DNA of 64,000 nt from positions 496,001-560,000 of the forward strand of contig NZ_JAUFQO010000001.1 of the NCBI RefSeq assembly GCF_030409835.1, given 5' to 3'. The notes beneath the pieces were generated by a model, which did not search any database, was not told the DNA's origin, and was given only the letters and a program-made list of their open reading frames with translations. Numbering within the stretch: the stretch's first letter is position 1; every line of letters starts with the position of its first letter. Below are positions 1 through 9,178 of the stretch, piece by piece. Source of the DNA: Lutimonas halocynthiae. GTDB taxonomy: Bacteria > Bacteroidota > Bacteroidia > Flavobacteriales > Flavobacteriaceae. Made by a program: the position numbers and the translations under genes.

Positions 1-244
1 ACAGCTCTGCATTTGTTTTGCGATGCCCTAAGCGCAGATATCCTTCTATAGAAGCCTGGTAACCCGAGCTCGTAATGCAAGTTGCTCCAGCCTCAAGATA
101 GGCCATATGGGCCTCAATGATAAGCTCCGGATTTGTTTGTATCAAGAGAGCCGTCCAAAGAGGATGCTCAAGATTACAGCCCATTGTTTCAAGAACATTT
201 GATAGCCCGCCGTCAAGTACCATAGGATAAGATAGCTGTTCCAT
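1..244 (-). CDS. mmuM: homocysteine S-methyltransferase, N-terminal part (cut by window edge)
   Basis: The reverse strand from the ATG at 244 is open to the window edge (about 81 codons). It begins MEQLSYPMVLDGGLSNVLE, and further on reads EAHMAYLEAGATCITSSGYQ. This is the start of the homocysteine methyltransferase barrel (Pfam S-methyl_trans), which transfers a methyl group from S-methylmethionine or AdoMet to homocysteine. The zinc-binding cysteines lie near the C-terminus and are outside the window, so activity cannot be judged. The gene starts 19 bp from the end of the DUF695/RraB gene on the same strand and may be cotranscribed with it. The symbol is by family resemblance to E. coli MmuM. 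Confidence 0.8.
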   Translation of the reverse strand, partial: MEQLSYPMVLDGGLSNVLETMGCNLEHPLWTALLIQTNPELIIEAHMAYLEAGATCITSSGYQASIEGYLRLGHRKTNAEL

Positions 245-263
245 ATTGAAAATTTATTAGGTG

Positions 264-1094
264 TTAATCCTTTGATATTACTTCAGTACTCCACCCATCA
301 TATTGACCCTTTGACGAAACAGATAGGCTTCTCATCATGGTTGTTAGTTTATAAATGGAAAAGGGATCTATAGAGTCTTGACGTGAAACTGTAAGTTGAT
401 AAGGCAAAGATTTGTCTTTTTTATAGGCAATAGAGTCAAGAGAAAATTCAAGTTTTGTTAAGGTTTTGCTCAGGCGGTTTCTTTTTTCCACATCTTTAAA
501 ATAGAGCCAATGGTTAACTTTTCTAAGTCCTTTAAGGTCATCACCCTGAAGAACTAAATCGTGAAGGTAGTCTTGATCAACTAAAAACTCGGCAGAAAAA
601 TCCTGGGGATAAAGATAATTATGGTAATAATCCCATGACTTATCTCTTTTGATTTCAACATAGGGTTTAATTTTCGAGAAGTTGCTTTTAAACATTCTGG
701 TTAGTTCGCTTCTAAGGCCCACGGTATCCTTGACATAAAAAATGTCAAATCCCATACATTGATAGGTTATAAAACCAACTAATCTATTTGGAGTGATCTT
801 ATCAATAATAATAGCGGCTGAGTCTGAAACTGATAAAACATCCTCCAGGCCCTCTTCAGAAGGAAATCCATTTTTTAAACATTTTGGGAACTGCCCTCCG
901 ACTACCAATAAATTTTTATAATTAGGCTTAGCAAGGTCAAGGCTTAAATCTAATGTGATTGACATGACACCTTGCTTTTTCATCGTTACAAATTCGATCC
1001 AGTCATCCTGAGCAAAAGAGGAGATTGTAGAACTGAAATAGAACATCAGCGTCAAAAAGAATATAGTCAATTTTTTAAAGGATAATAAGCTCAA
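264..1094 (-). CDS. exported DUF695/RraB-domain protein
   Basis: This 276-aa protein has a hydrophobic N-terminal signal of about 28 residues ending SSFAQ, so it is probably periplasmic. The mature part starts DDWIEFV and runs to a WDYYHNYLYP segment about residue 135, which matches the DUF695 pattern. The C-terminal third has GDDLKGLRKVNHWLYF followed by a conserved Arg/Leu-rich helix, which resembles the RraB (RNase E regulator B) fold. DUF695-RraB fusions are known in Bacteroidota, mostly of unknown function. An exported form would not be expected to act on RNase E. Start chosen for the signal peptide. Family assignment is moderately sure, function unknown. Confidence 0.6.
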   Translation of the reverse strand: MSLLSFKKLTIFFLTLMFYFSSTISSFAQDDWIEFVTMKKQGVMSITLDLSLDLAKPNYKNLLVVGGQFPKCLKNGFPSEEGLEDVLSVSDSAAIIIDKITPNRLVGFITYQCMGFDIFYVKDTVGLRSELTRMFKSNFSKIKPYVEIKRDKSWDYYHNYLYPQDFSAEFLVDQDYLHDLVLQGDDLKGLRKVNHWLYFKDVEKRNRLSKTLTKLEFSLDSIAYKKDKSLPYQLTVSRQDSIDPFSIYKLTTMMRSLSVSSKGQYDGWSTEVISKD

Positions 1095-1180
1095 TCGTAA
1101 GGGTTTAAATTATGATTAAAATCATAGGAAAAAAACGTAAAGCGACCTATATTTATTCAGGGCTTTAAAGAACTAAATTA

Positions 1181-1519
1181 ATGAAAAAGATAATCATTTC
1201 CTTATTCTTTGTAATTTCTTGCAATTTTACTTTTTCCCAAGAAACAAAGAACCAAAAAATAGAACCCATTGGAGATCTGCTGGAAGTTACGATCTATTAT
1301 GATGATGGAGCTATTATGCAACATGGCTTTATGACTAAAGAACACGAACTACACGCGTCCTGGGAAAGTTATTACGCTAATGGCAATAGAAAATGTGTCG
1401 CTATTTATGACCATGGTAAAAAAGTAGGTACCTGGTATTATTGGTTCATGGATAAAAAGACCAAAGTAGTTTACGAAAACAATGAAATTGTAGAAGTGGA
1501 AGAGATGGACATTGAATAA
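1181..1519 (+). CDS. small exported MORN-repeat-like protein
   Basis: The 112-aa product starts with a signal peptide (MKKIIISLFFVISCNFTFSQ). It then has MORN/YwqK-type motifs: SWESYYANGNRKCVAIYDHGKKVGTWYYW, the pattern of short beta-hairpins with Y-x-N-G and G-x-W-x-Y. Such short proteins are common in flavobacteria, where they are sometimes misannotated as a nicotinate adenylyltransferase; no nucleotide-binding motif is present here. Molecular role unknown. It is convergent with the nuclease gene that ends 10 bp downstream. Confidence 0.65.
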   Translation: MKKIIISLFFVISCNFTFSQETKNQKIEPIGDLLEVTIYYDDGAIMQHGFMTKEHELHASWESYYANGNRKCVAIYDHGKKVGTWYYWFMDKKTKVVYENNEIVEVEEMDIE

Positions 1520-1529
1520 ATTCTTTACG

Positions 1530-2588
1530 TTATTTGTCGGAAAAGGGTTTAATTAATTGCACATAAACAGGGAAATGATCGCTGTAACCTCCAGCGTAGC
1601 GATTGTTTTCGAAACTTCTCAAGGGGTAACCTTTGTATTTTCCTTTTTGCGAGATTAAATAGGATGGGTTATAAATACCAGCCCGATAAAACACATATCC
1701 ATTGATGCTGCTGTTATCACTTTTTAAATTTGATGAAAGTATAATTTGATCAAATAGATGCAGGCCATCCCTGTATGACATTGAATTCCATCCTTTTTTA
1801 AACATGACTTCCATAGGGTTGAAAAATGGGTACAAGACATTGTTTTCTGCCTGTATGGGTTTTAGGAGGCCTTTTTTGATACTCTTGTCAATCGGGTCAT
1901 CATTAAAATCTCCTAAGATTAATATTTTTGCCTCAGGATTTGCTAAGGTGATGCTATCAGTCAATTGCCTTACCAAATATGCGGTTTTCATTCTTTTGGT
2001 TTCGCTCCTGGATTTGCCCCCTCTCCGGGAAGGCCAATGATTCACAATGATGTGTATTTCGTCATTGTCCAGAATTCCATTTACGTAAAGAATATCTCTG
2101 GTATAAATTCTTTCGCCCCGCTCGTTCCATAATCTCACTTCTATGAATTTGGTTTCTAATGGCAGAAAATCTGCTTCTCTATAAAGTAAAGCCACATCAA
2201 TGCCTCTTCTGTCAGGAGAATCTTTTTGTATAATTTGATAGGCAAAATTTTGCAGTTTGATTGTATGAACTAAATCATCAAGAACTTTAAAGTTTTCAAT
2301 TTCTGCCAAGCCTATGATGCATGGACCAGAATTGATCTTGCCTGAGCCAATTTCTGATATCACTCTAGCCGTCTTATTGATCTTTTCTATATAGTCTGTC
2401 TTTGAATAATGATTTTTACCATTGAGTGTATAATCTTCATCAAAGGTTAACGAATCGTCAACAGTATCAAATAAGTTCTCAACATTATAAAAACCAATTG
2501 TTTTGATATGATACTTCTCTGAATTTTGCCAGTTTGTTTGAAAACTAGCAATAAGAAATATGATGATGAAAAAGAATCTCATTAACAC
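1530..2588 (-). CDS. endonuclease/exonuclease/phosphatase family protein, probably exported
   Basis: The 352-aa product shows the EEP (DNase I-like) signature in order: FYNVENLFD near residue 33, GLAEIENF (metal-binding Glu) near 92, RRGIDVALLYR near 127, VNHWPSRRGGKS (catalytic His) near 182, LGDFNDDP near 226 and YSDHFPVYV at the C-terminus. All catalytic positions look intact. The N-terminus is a hydrophobic stretch with a weak signal-peptide end around ASFQTNW, so export is likely but not certain; the start could be the Met at codon 3. It lies just upstream of, and divergent from, a TonB receptor, and a second EEP paralog closes the locus. Substrate (DNA, RNA or a phosphoester) cannot be read from sequence. 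Confidence 0.85.
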   Translation of the reverse strand: MLMRFFFIIIFLIASFQTNWQNSEKYHIKTIGFYNVENLFDTVDDSLTFDEDYTLNGKNHYSKTDYIEKINKTARVISEIGSGKINSGPCIIGLAEIENFKVLDDLVHTIKLQNFAYQIIQKDSPDRRGIDVALLYREADFLPLETKFIEVRLWNERGERIYTRDILYVNGILDNDEIHIIVNHWPSRRGGKSRSETKRMKTAYLVRQLTDSITLANPEAKILILGDFNDDPIDKSIKKGLLKPIQAENNVLYPFFNPMEVMFKKGWNSMSYRDGLHLFDQIILSSNLKSDNSSINGYVFYRAGIYNPSYLISQKGKYKGYPLRSFENNRYAGGYSDHFPVYVQLIKPFSDK

Positions 2589-2723
2589 TGATGATTAAGT
2601 TCTTTATATATATCCAATCCTTTCGAAAGTCAACATCTTAAGCCAGTTAATACTGCTTTATAAAAGACTGTTTACCTTATTTATTAATTGACATCAAAAG
2701 AATAAGAATGAATCAGTTAACAC

Positions 2724-5528
2724 ATGTTTATGAATATAAAACCCCTATTTGGCCTTGTTATTTATTTTCTAATTGGGTTAACGGTTAGAGGTCAGATAAA
2801 AATCAAGGGGAGGTTTGTAGATCATGCTTCCAGTAACTATTTAGAGCATGTAAGTATTCAAATTGAAAACGAATCTGAAATACAATTTACCGATCGTGAA
2901 GGCTACTTTGAAATGAATACACTCCTCGAAAAGAAAGCAGTGCTTGTCTGTAAGTTAGAGGAATATGAAACGTTGAGAATTCCATTACAATTATCAATTT
3001 ATCAGGATAATGTAGACCTGGGTTTTATATCTCTTATTAGTTTAAAGAAGACGGTTTCTAATAAGGCTTGGTTTGAACTGAGTCAAGAAGAGGTAGAGGG
3101 AGGGTCTAATGAAATAGATAATATTTCGGTCTTACTAACTGCCGGGAAGGATGTTTTTTCAAGAGCTGCGGCCTATGATTTTGGGAGTAATTTTTTCAGA
3201 CCCAGATTTCTTGGCTCGGAACATGGAATTGTGATGCTCAATGGTGTTGCGTTGAATAAAATAACTTCTGGCAGGCCTGAATGGAGTAATTGGGGGGGCT
3301 TAAATGATGCCTTGAGAAAACAAGAACAGTTTGCTGAGATGCATGCCACAAATTATGGCCTTGGCGGAATGGCAAAAAGTATAAATATGAATAGCGAAGC
3401 GAGCAGACAAAATAAGAGTATCAAGTTTTCAATGGCAGTAGCTAATAAAAATTACCAAAGTAGGATGATGCTCACATATGCTACTGGTCTTTTAAAGAAT
3501 GGCTGGGCATTTATGTTTTCAGGATCTTTCAGGAAGGCAGATGAAGGATTTAGACGAGGAACTAATTATGATGCGAAATCATTACTTGTTTCAATTGACA
3601 AAGAATTTGGTACAAGACATCGATTGAATTCAAGCCTAATTTATGCCGATAACTTACGAGGTAAATCATCACCTATGACGCAAGAAGTATTTGAGTTAAA
3701 AAGCAATGTGTATAATTCTTATTGGGGCTATCAGTTGGACGCAAAAAGGAATTCTAGAGAAAAAAGAATTCTAGAGCCCATATTTCAATTGAATCATGAT
3801 TTTAGGCTAAATGAAAGGCTGAGAATTCAGTCACATTTGACGTATCAATTTGGTCAATCGAGTGCAAGCAGGATGGATTATGGCGGACATTCCTTATCGT
3901 ATAATTCTGAATTTTTAACTGGAGGAGGAAGCAATCCTGATCCTTCTTATTATCAAAAATTACCCAGTTATTTTTTGAGAGATTCCTCGAATCCTAATTA
4001 TACAAAAGCTTATTTAGCAGAAAAAGAATTTAAAAACAATGGGCAGATAAAATGGGAAGAATTATATGAGGCAAACCTCAACCAACCAGAAGGTAAAAAC
4101 GCTATTTATGCGTTATATGATGACAGGCAAGACAGTGAATACCTGTCTTTAAAAACAAATTTTTCATTTGACTTTAAAAGTAATTTTTTGTTTGAAGGCT
4201 CATTGTACACGAGTAGATTCTCCTTTGAAAATTATGCCTTTATGAAAGACCTAATGGGAGGGGCAGGCTATCTTGATATAGATTCTTTTGCAGATGACCT
4301 GAATGAAGCCCAAAACGATCTGAAAAACCCAAATAGAATTGTCGAAGAAAAAGAGAAATTCAGATATCACTATACATTGCAAGCGAAGGAGTCAAGAATA
4401 TTTTTGAAGACAAGTCATTCCTCAAAGAAAAGCAATGTTTTTTTGGGGGTGGAATTGGCTTTGACTGATTACCAAAGAAATGGTATTTATGAAAACGGAG
4501 CGAATCCTGGGAGCGCCTCTCTAGGGAAAAGCAGCCCACTCAGTTTTATAACATCAGGGGTAAAAGCAGGGTTCTCGTATAGGTTTACAGGAAGGCATAT
4601 ATTGTTGATCAATGCGAATTACCTTGAAAATGCTCCGACAATTAAAAACGCATTTTCAAATGTCAGGGTTAGCAATGACCTTGTCAAAGACCTAAAGTCA
4701 AATGCTCTATATGGCATTGATCTTAAATATATGTGGAGGCATCCGGTAATTCAGGCAACACTTTCTGGATACTTATTGAAACTGACTGGTTTAACGAATA
4801 TTTCGTTCTACTATGCAGATGGCCTGACTGGTTTGGAGAATCAAGAGAGTAGTGCCTATGTACAAGAGATTCTTACAGGAATTGATAAGCAGAATGTCGG
4901 ATTGGAATTCGCTATCGAAGCACGTATTTTAGCAAATGTTAAACTCAGGGGAATTGCTGCGATAGGGAATTCAATATATGCTTCAGATCCTGAACTATAC
5001 CTTACTTCTAATTCAATTGAAGGAGCCTTGGATCTTGGAAAATCTTTTTTAAAGGGATACTATGCTTCTGGCGGACCCCAAAAAGCATTTTCCTTTGGAT
5101 TTGAGTATTCTAGCCCTAAGTATTGGTGGCTTAGTTCAAGCTTTAACTTTTTTGACAAATCCTTTATTTCAATCGCTCCCATAGCAAGAACTAGAAATTT
5201 TTTTCTCGACTCTGATGGCTTGCCAATTAATGGAATCGATCCTGAAATTACAAAAGGTCTGCTGAAGCAAGAATCATTAAAGCATTATATGACGCTAAAT
5301 CTTGTAGGGGGCAAATCCTGGAAGATTAAAAATTGGTATGTAGGCTTTTTTGCCTCTTTAAATAACCTCATGAATTCCGTTTATAAAACGGGTGGATATG
5401 AACAATCCAGAAATGCCAATTATCGCACTTTACTAGAAGATAAAAATAGAGAAAAGCCTTTGTTTGGGCCTAAATACTGGTTTAGTTATGGAACTACTTT
5501 TTTCACTTCAATGTATATCAGAATATGA
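2724..5528 (+). CDS. TonB-dependent outer-membrane receptor with N-terminal carboxypeptidase-like domain
   Basis: The 934-aa product has a signal peptide ending near VRGQ. An immunoglobulin-like CarboxypepD_reg domain follows (IKIKGRFVDHASSNYLEHV... to about residue 105). Then comes a plug-like segment with FFRPRFLGSEHGIVMLNGVAL and the NYGLGGMAKSINM stretch. The remainder is long and rich in amphipathic strands and aromatic residues, ending SMYIRI, as in a 22-strand barrel. The plug is less canonical than in SusC proteins. It overlaps the downstream lipoprotein gene by 4 bp (ATGA), so the two are translationally coupled. The lipoprotein plus two flanking nucleases suggest uptake of a nuclease product, but the ligand is an inference. 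Confidence 0.85.
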   Translation: MFMNIKPLFGLVIYFLIGLTVRGQIKIKGRFVDHASSNYLEHVSIQIENESEIQFTDREGYFEMNTLLEKKAVLVCKLEEYETLRIPLQLSIYQDNVDLGFISLISLKKTVSNKAWFELSQEEVEGGSNEIDNISVLLTAGKDVFSRAAAYDFGSNFFRPRFLGSEHGIVMLNGVALNKITSGRPEWSNWGGLNDALRKQEQFAEMHATNYGLGGMAKSINMNSEASRQNKSIKFSMAVANKNYQSRMMLTYATGLLKNGWAFMFSGSFRKADEGFRRGTNYDAKSLLVSIDKEFGTRHRLNSSLIYADNLRGKSSPMTQEVFELKSNVYNSYWGYQLDAKRNSREKRILEPIFQLNHDFRLNERLRIQSHLTYQFGQSSASRMDYGGHSLSYNSEFLTGGGSNPDPSYYQKLPSYFLRDSSNPNYTKAYLAEKEFKNNGQIKWEELYEANLNQPEGKNAIYALYDDRQDSEYLSLKTNFSFDFKSNFLFEGSLYTSRFSFENYAFMKDLMGGAGYLDIDSFADDLNEAQNDLKNPNRIVEEKEKFRYHYTLQAKESRIFLKTSHSSKKSNVFLGVELALTDYQRNGIYENGANPGSASLGKSSPLSFITSGVKAGFSYRFTGRHILLINANYLENAPTIKNAFSNVRVSNDLVKDLKSNALYGIDLKYMWRHPVIQATLSGYLLKLTGLTNISFYYADGLTGLENQESSAYVQEILTGIDKQNVGLEFAIEARILANVKLRGIAAIGNSIYASDPELYLTSNSIEGALDLGKSFLKGYYASGGPQKAFSFGFEYSSPKYWWLSSSFNFFDKSFISIAPIARTRNFFLDSDGLPINGIDPEITKGLLKQESLKHYMTLNLVGGKSWKIKNWYVGFFASLNNLMNSVYKTGGYEQSRNANYRTLLEDKNREKPLFGPKYWFSYGTTFFTSMYIRI

Positions 5529-6913
5529 AAAACCCACTTGGAATAGCTTTGTGGTATCTGTATTTATCCTCCTTTTTAGGATGTGTTGAGCTACAAGAAA
5601 TTTCTGTTAGCGACATAGAAATAGTGGAGCCTGAGATCAATGAAACAAGTAACATAGCAGCGGTTATTTCTGCATACAAGCAATCAGAACTTACTACGTA
5701 TACATTTGACAAAGATGATCAAACAGTAATCAGTTGTTATGTGATTTCTAGTGATGAAGCAGGAAATTTTTATAAAACTTTAGTAGTTCAAGACCTGGCA
5801 GAAAATCCCTTGAATGGTTTGGAAATAAAAATAGATATGAGATCGTATTATGCCAAATACAATTTTGGCAGAAAACTATATATCAATTTTGCTGGTTTAG
5901 GCATAACAGAGGTTAATGGGAAGTTTATTGTCGGTTATCAAGTAAGAGATAGGTTGGAAGATATTCCAGCGGCATTATTAGATAGGTTTATTGTTAGATC
6001 AACGGAGTCAGTTGAAATAGTGCCTCAATCAATCGATTTAAAGGATTTTTCAAGTAATATGATCAATCGATTTATAGCACTTAAGAACGTTCAATTTTTA
6101 GAATCTGATCTCGGTAAATCGTTTGCATCAGAGGCTTATGATAAATTTAATGGGGAGAGAATAATCGAGCAATGCAATACCTTGGCAAAGACCTATCTAT
6201 TTACAAGTACTTATTCTAATTTCAGCTCGTATTTATTGCCGTCAGAAACTTTTCATTTACTGGGGGTATTGAGTTCAGACTACTATTCAGGCAGTATTAA
6301 TTTGACTTTAAACTCTCCTGAAGACCTTACATTAACAAATGATCAGCGTTGTGATCCGATACTATTTGAGTGTGAAGAAATTACTTCGGAGGAGGGAAGG
6401 AGCGTAATCTTTTATGAAGATTTTGAAGCCTTGAAAACAACAGCTGATATTGAAAAAAATGGTTGGAAAAATATTAATGTCAATTTTGGCAATGAGAGAT
6501 TTAGGAAAAGAAGCCGTAATGAGAATAGTTTTGTTCAAGTTTCTGCATATGATTCAAATGAATATGTGATGGATGTATGGCTCATAAGCCCTGAGATAGA
6601 TTTGTCTGGTCTAAAAGGGGCCTATTTTTCTTTTGACACAAGAGCTACATTTGAAGAAGGGTCGGTGCTTACCGTTTGGTTTAGCACAGATTTTATAGAA
6701 GATTTTAATGAGTCAAGTTGGCATCAATTGAAAGGCGAAATCTCTATTGGGTCTCGTGATGGTAGTAATGCTATTTTTCTTAACTCAGGCGCAATTCCAA
6801 TTGGCTGCATTCAAGAAAAAATTCATTTGGGATTTCGATATTTGGGAGCTGATCCCGGAGTATCTACTACCTATGATCTTGATAATGTTTTGATTTTAGG
6901 AGTTGAAAATTAG
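5525..6913 (+). CDS. DUF5689 lipoprotein with choice-of-anchor J-type domain
   Basis: This 462-aa product begins with a lipoprotein signal (lipobox SFLGC, Cys20). The region of about residues 30-250 matches the DUF5689 pattern (KTLVVQDLAENPLNGLEIKID, then YNFGRKLYINFAGLGI), an OB-like module seen in Bacteroidota surface proteins. The C-terminal part (IFYEDFEAL...GWKNINV...WLISPEIDLSGLKGAYFSFDTRA) is a choice-of-anchor J-like jelly-roll domain that often binds ligands. The ATG overlaps the stop of the TonB receptor. By analogy with SusD-type partners it may be the surface lipoprotein of the receptor pair. It is not a SusD homolog, so the pairing rests on gene order. Confidence 0.8.
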   Translation: MKNPLGIALWYLYLSSFLGCVELQEISVSDIEIVEPEINETSNIAAVISAYKQSELTTYTFDKDDQTVISCYVISSDEAGNFYKTLVVQDLAENPLNGLEIKIDMRSYYAKYNFGRKLYINFAGLGITEVNGKFIVGYQVRDRLEDIPAALLDRFIVRSTESVEIVPQSIDLKDFSSNMINRFIALKNVQFLESDLGKSFASEAYDKFNGERIIEQCNTLAKTYLFTSTYSNFSSYLLPSETFHLLGVLSSDYYSGSINLTLNSPEDLTLTNDQRCDPILFECEEITSEEGRSVIFYEDFEALKTTADIEKNGWKNINVNFGNERFRKRSRNENSFVQVSAYDSNEYVMDVWLISPEIDLSGLKGAYFSFDTRATFEEGSVLTVWFSTDFIEDFNESSWHQLKGEISIGSRDGSNAIFLNSGAIPIGCIQEKIHLGFRYLGADPGVSTTYDLDNVLILGVEN

Positions 6914-6933
6914 AAGAAAAGAATTTCTCCTTT

Positions 6934-7878
6934 TTAATCAATCAGTTCCTGTGTCGAATTGAAATATATAAATACAGGAAAATGATCGCTATAACCTCCT
7001 TGATAATAACTACCTAAAAAGGTTCTTTTTGGGGAGCCTCGATACCTACCTGATTTTTGAATCAGACAGGGCTCAACATATATTTGAGTAGATTGATAAT
7101 CAAACCAATTGGCTTCACTTAGTTGATTATTAAAAAGAATTTGATCAAACATGATCCATTTTCCTTTGAATTTAACCGATCCCTTTTTTAGTTTTTGAAA
7201 GATTTCCATTGGGTTAAAAAACCCTTTTTCGGCGTACGCTTGTAGGCTTTCACTTAAGGGTTCATCATTAAAATCACCCATGATGATAATTTTAGCTTCC
7301 TCTTCTTCTTTCTTAATTTCTTCAATAATATTTTGGACCACTATTGAGGCACTCATTCTTTTGTGGTTCGTTTTACTGGTTCCATCAGTTCTTGACGGCC
7401 AATGGTTGAGAATTAGGTGTATGGGTTTGCGAAAAAGCAATCCACTAACATGAATAATATCTCTGGTACTTTCCCCATCTATTTGTGGCTCAAAGTTGAC
7501 CGAAATGGCCTTATCATCAGTTATTTGAAAATGTTTCTTTTGATATAACAAGGCAACGTGTATGCCTCTTTTATCAGATGACTTATGAAATACATAACCA
7601 TAGTCATAGCTTTTTAATGCCTCTGATTGAATTAAATCTTCAAGACAAGATTCGTTTTCCACTTCACACACTCCAATTAATACTGGTGGTGTTTCACTAC
7701 GAATTAAACCAATTTTTGAAATTGTATTTGCCAGATTATCAATTTTTTGACGATATTTAATGTCATCCCAGTTATAGATACCATCTGGAGTGAAATCCTT
7801 GTCAAGGGTATTGTCATTTTCTAAGGGATCAAAGAGGTTCTCAAGGTTGTAAAAGGCTATAGCAAAGGTTTGTGACAT
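6934..7878 (-). CDS. endonuclease/exonuclease/phosphatase family protein, no signal peptide
   Basis: The 314-aa product is a clear paralog of the EEP protein at 1530-2588. It has FYNLENLFDP near residue 10, GVCEVENES near 69, KRGIHVALLYQ near 102, LNHWPSR near 158, MGDFNDEP near 200 and YSDHFPVF at the end. It starts directly at the fold with MSQTFAIAFYN and has no signal peptide, so it is predicted cytoplasmic. It is convergent with the DUF5689 lipoprotein gene 20 bp away and divergent from hflX. One secreted and one cytoplasmic copy around a receptor is consistent with stepwise degradation of an imported polymer, though this is inference. Confidence 0.85.
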   Translation of the reverse strand: MSQTFAIAFYNLENLFDPLENDNTLDKDFTPDGIYNWDDIKYRQKIDNLANTISKIGLIRSETPPVLIGVCEVENESCLEDLIQSEALKSYDYGYVFHKSSDKRGIHVALLYQKKHFQITDDKAISVNFEPQIDGESTRDIIHVSGLLFRKPIHLILNHWPSRTDGTSKTNHKRMSASIVVQNIIEEIKKEEEEAKIIIMGDFNDEPLSESLQAYAEKGFFNPMEIFQKLKKGSVKFKGKWIMFDQILFNNQLSEANWFDYQSTQIYVEPCLIQKSGRYRGSPKRTFLGSYYQGGYSDHFPVFIYFNSTQELID

Positions 7879-7942
7879 AGAAATTTATAGAAGGAATGTC
7901 CAAAATAGGAAAAAATCAATTAGATTAGAATAAAAAGGGTTG

Positions 7943-7950
7943 TAAATTTG
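7943..7950 (+). promoter_or_regulatory. possible -7 box of hflX
   Basis: TAAATTTG fits the Bacteroidota -7 consensus TAnnTTTG exactly. It lies only 4 nt before the hflX ATG, so a transcript from it would be almost leaderless. No clear -33 TTG is seen at the expected distance. Low confidence. Confidence 0.35.
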
Positions 7951-7954
7951 CGAT

Positions 7955-9178
7955 ATGTTAGAAAAGAGGGATTCAAAAATTGAAAACGTTGTATTGGTGG
8001 GTGTGATCACCCAAGAACAGAATGAAGAAAAATCTAAAGAATATTTGGATGAGCTTGAATTCTTGACTTATACGGCTGGAGGAGAGGTTGTAAAGCGCTT
8101 TGTGCAAAAACTTGAATTCCCGCATCCAAAGACCTTTATTGGTTCCGGAAAATTAGAAGAAGTAAGGTCTTATATCGAAGATGCTGGAATTAAAACTGTG
8201 ATTTTTGATGATGAATTAAATCCAGCTCAATTGAGAAATGTCGAAAAAATTCTTGACTGTAAGGTGCTTGATCGAACGAATCTTATACTAGACATATTTG
8301 CTCAAAGAGCCCAAACGTCTTACGCAAGAACTCAGGTGGAACTTGCTCAATGTCAATATTTGCTTCCAAGACTTACAAGAATGTGGACTCACCTTGAACG
8401 TCAAAAAGGAGGGATTGGTTTAAGAGGCCCGGGTGAAACAGAAATTGAAACAGATAGAAGGATTATTAGAGATAAGATTTCTTTATTAAGAAAAAAATTA
8501 AAGAAGATTGACAAGCAAATGGCGATGCAGAGGAAGAATCGCGGTAAAATGGTCAGAGTGGCGCTTGTGGGTTATACCAATGTTGGGAAATCGACGCTTA
8601 TGAATGTGATCAGTAAAAGTGAAGTGTTTGCCGAAAACAAGCTATTTGCTACTTTGGATACTACTGTAAGAAAAGTAGTCATAAGAAACATTCCATTCTT
8701 GCTTACTGATACCGTTGGGTTTATCCGAAAGTTACCTACTCAGTTAGTAGAGTCTTTTAAGTCTACGCTGGATGAAGTAAGAGAGGCTGATCTTTTATTA
8801 CATGTAGTTGATATTTCACACGCTAGCTTTGAAGACCATATTGATTCAGTCAACAAAATTATAAGCGAGATCACGCCCGAAAATGAGGATTCAGATAAGC
8901 CGACAATAATGGTTTTTAACAAGATTGATGCATTTGAGCATGAAACGATTGATGAAGATGATTTAACAACAGAACGCAGTAAGGAGCACTATACGCTTGA
9001 AGACTGGGAAAAAAGCTGGTATGCCAAAATGGGAAAACATTGTGTTTTTATTTCAGCCTTGAACAAAGACAATTTAGAAGAGTTCAAAAAAATGGTTTTT
9101 GAAGAAGTCAAGAAAATTCACATCACCAGATTTCCATATAATGACTTTTTGTACCAGGAGTATGAGTCAGAGAGCTAA
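7955..9178 (+). CDS. hflX: ribosome-associated GTPase HflX
   Basis: The 407-aa product contains the HflX N-terminal domain (HPKTFIGSGKLEEV near residue 60, FDDELNPAQLRN near 85) and the linker GGIGLRGPGETEIETDRR near 152. The G domain has G1 GYTNVGKST at about 206-214, G3 DTVGFIRKLP near 255 and G4 NKID near 325. HflX splits or rescues stalled 70S ribosomes and acts in the cytoplasm. Length and all G motifs are normal. Its stop codon overlaps that of the convergent CNNM/CBS gene by 3 bp, leaving no room for a conventional terminator between them. Confidence 0.95.
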   Translation: MLEKRDSKIENVVLVGVITQEQNEEKSKEYLDELEFLTYTAGGEVVKRFVQKLEFPHPKTFIGSGKLEEVRSYIEDAGIKTVIFDDELNPAQLRNVEKILDCKVLDRTNLILDIFAQRAQTSYARTQVELAQCQYLLPRLTRMWTHLERQKGGIGLRGPGETEIETDRRIIRDKISLLRKKLKKIDKQMAMQRKNRGKMVRVALVGYTNVGKSTLMNVISKSEVFAENKLFATLDTTVRKVVIRNIPFLLTDTVGFIRKLPTQLVESFKSTLDEVREADLLLHVVDISHASFEDHIDSVNKIISEITPENEDSDKPTIMVFNKIDAFEHETIDEDDLTTERSKEHYTLEDWEKSWYAKMGKHCVFISALNKDNLEEFKKMVFEEVKKIHITRFPYNDFLYQEYESES

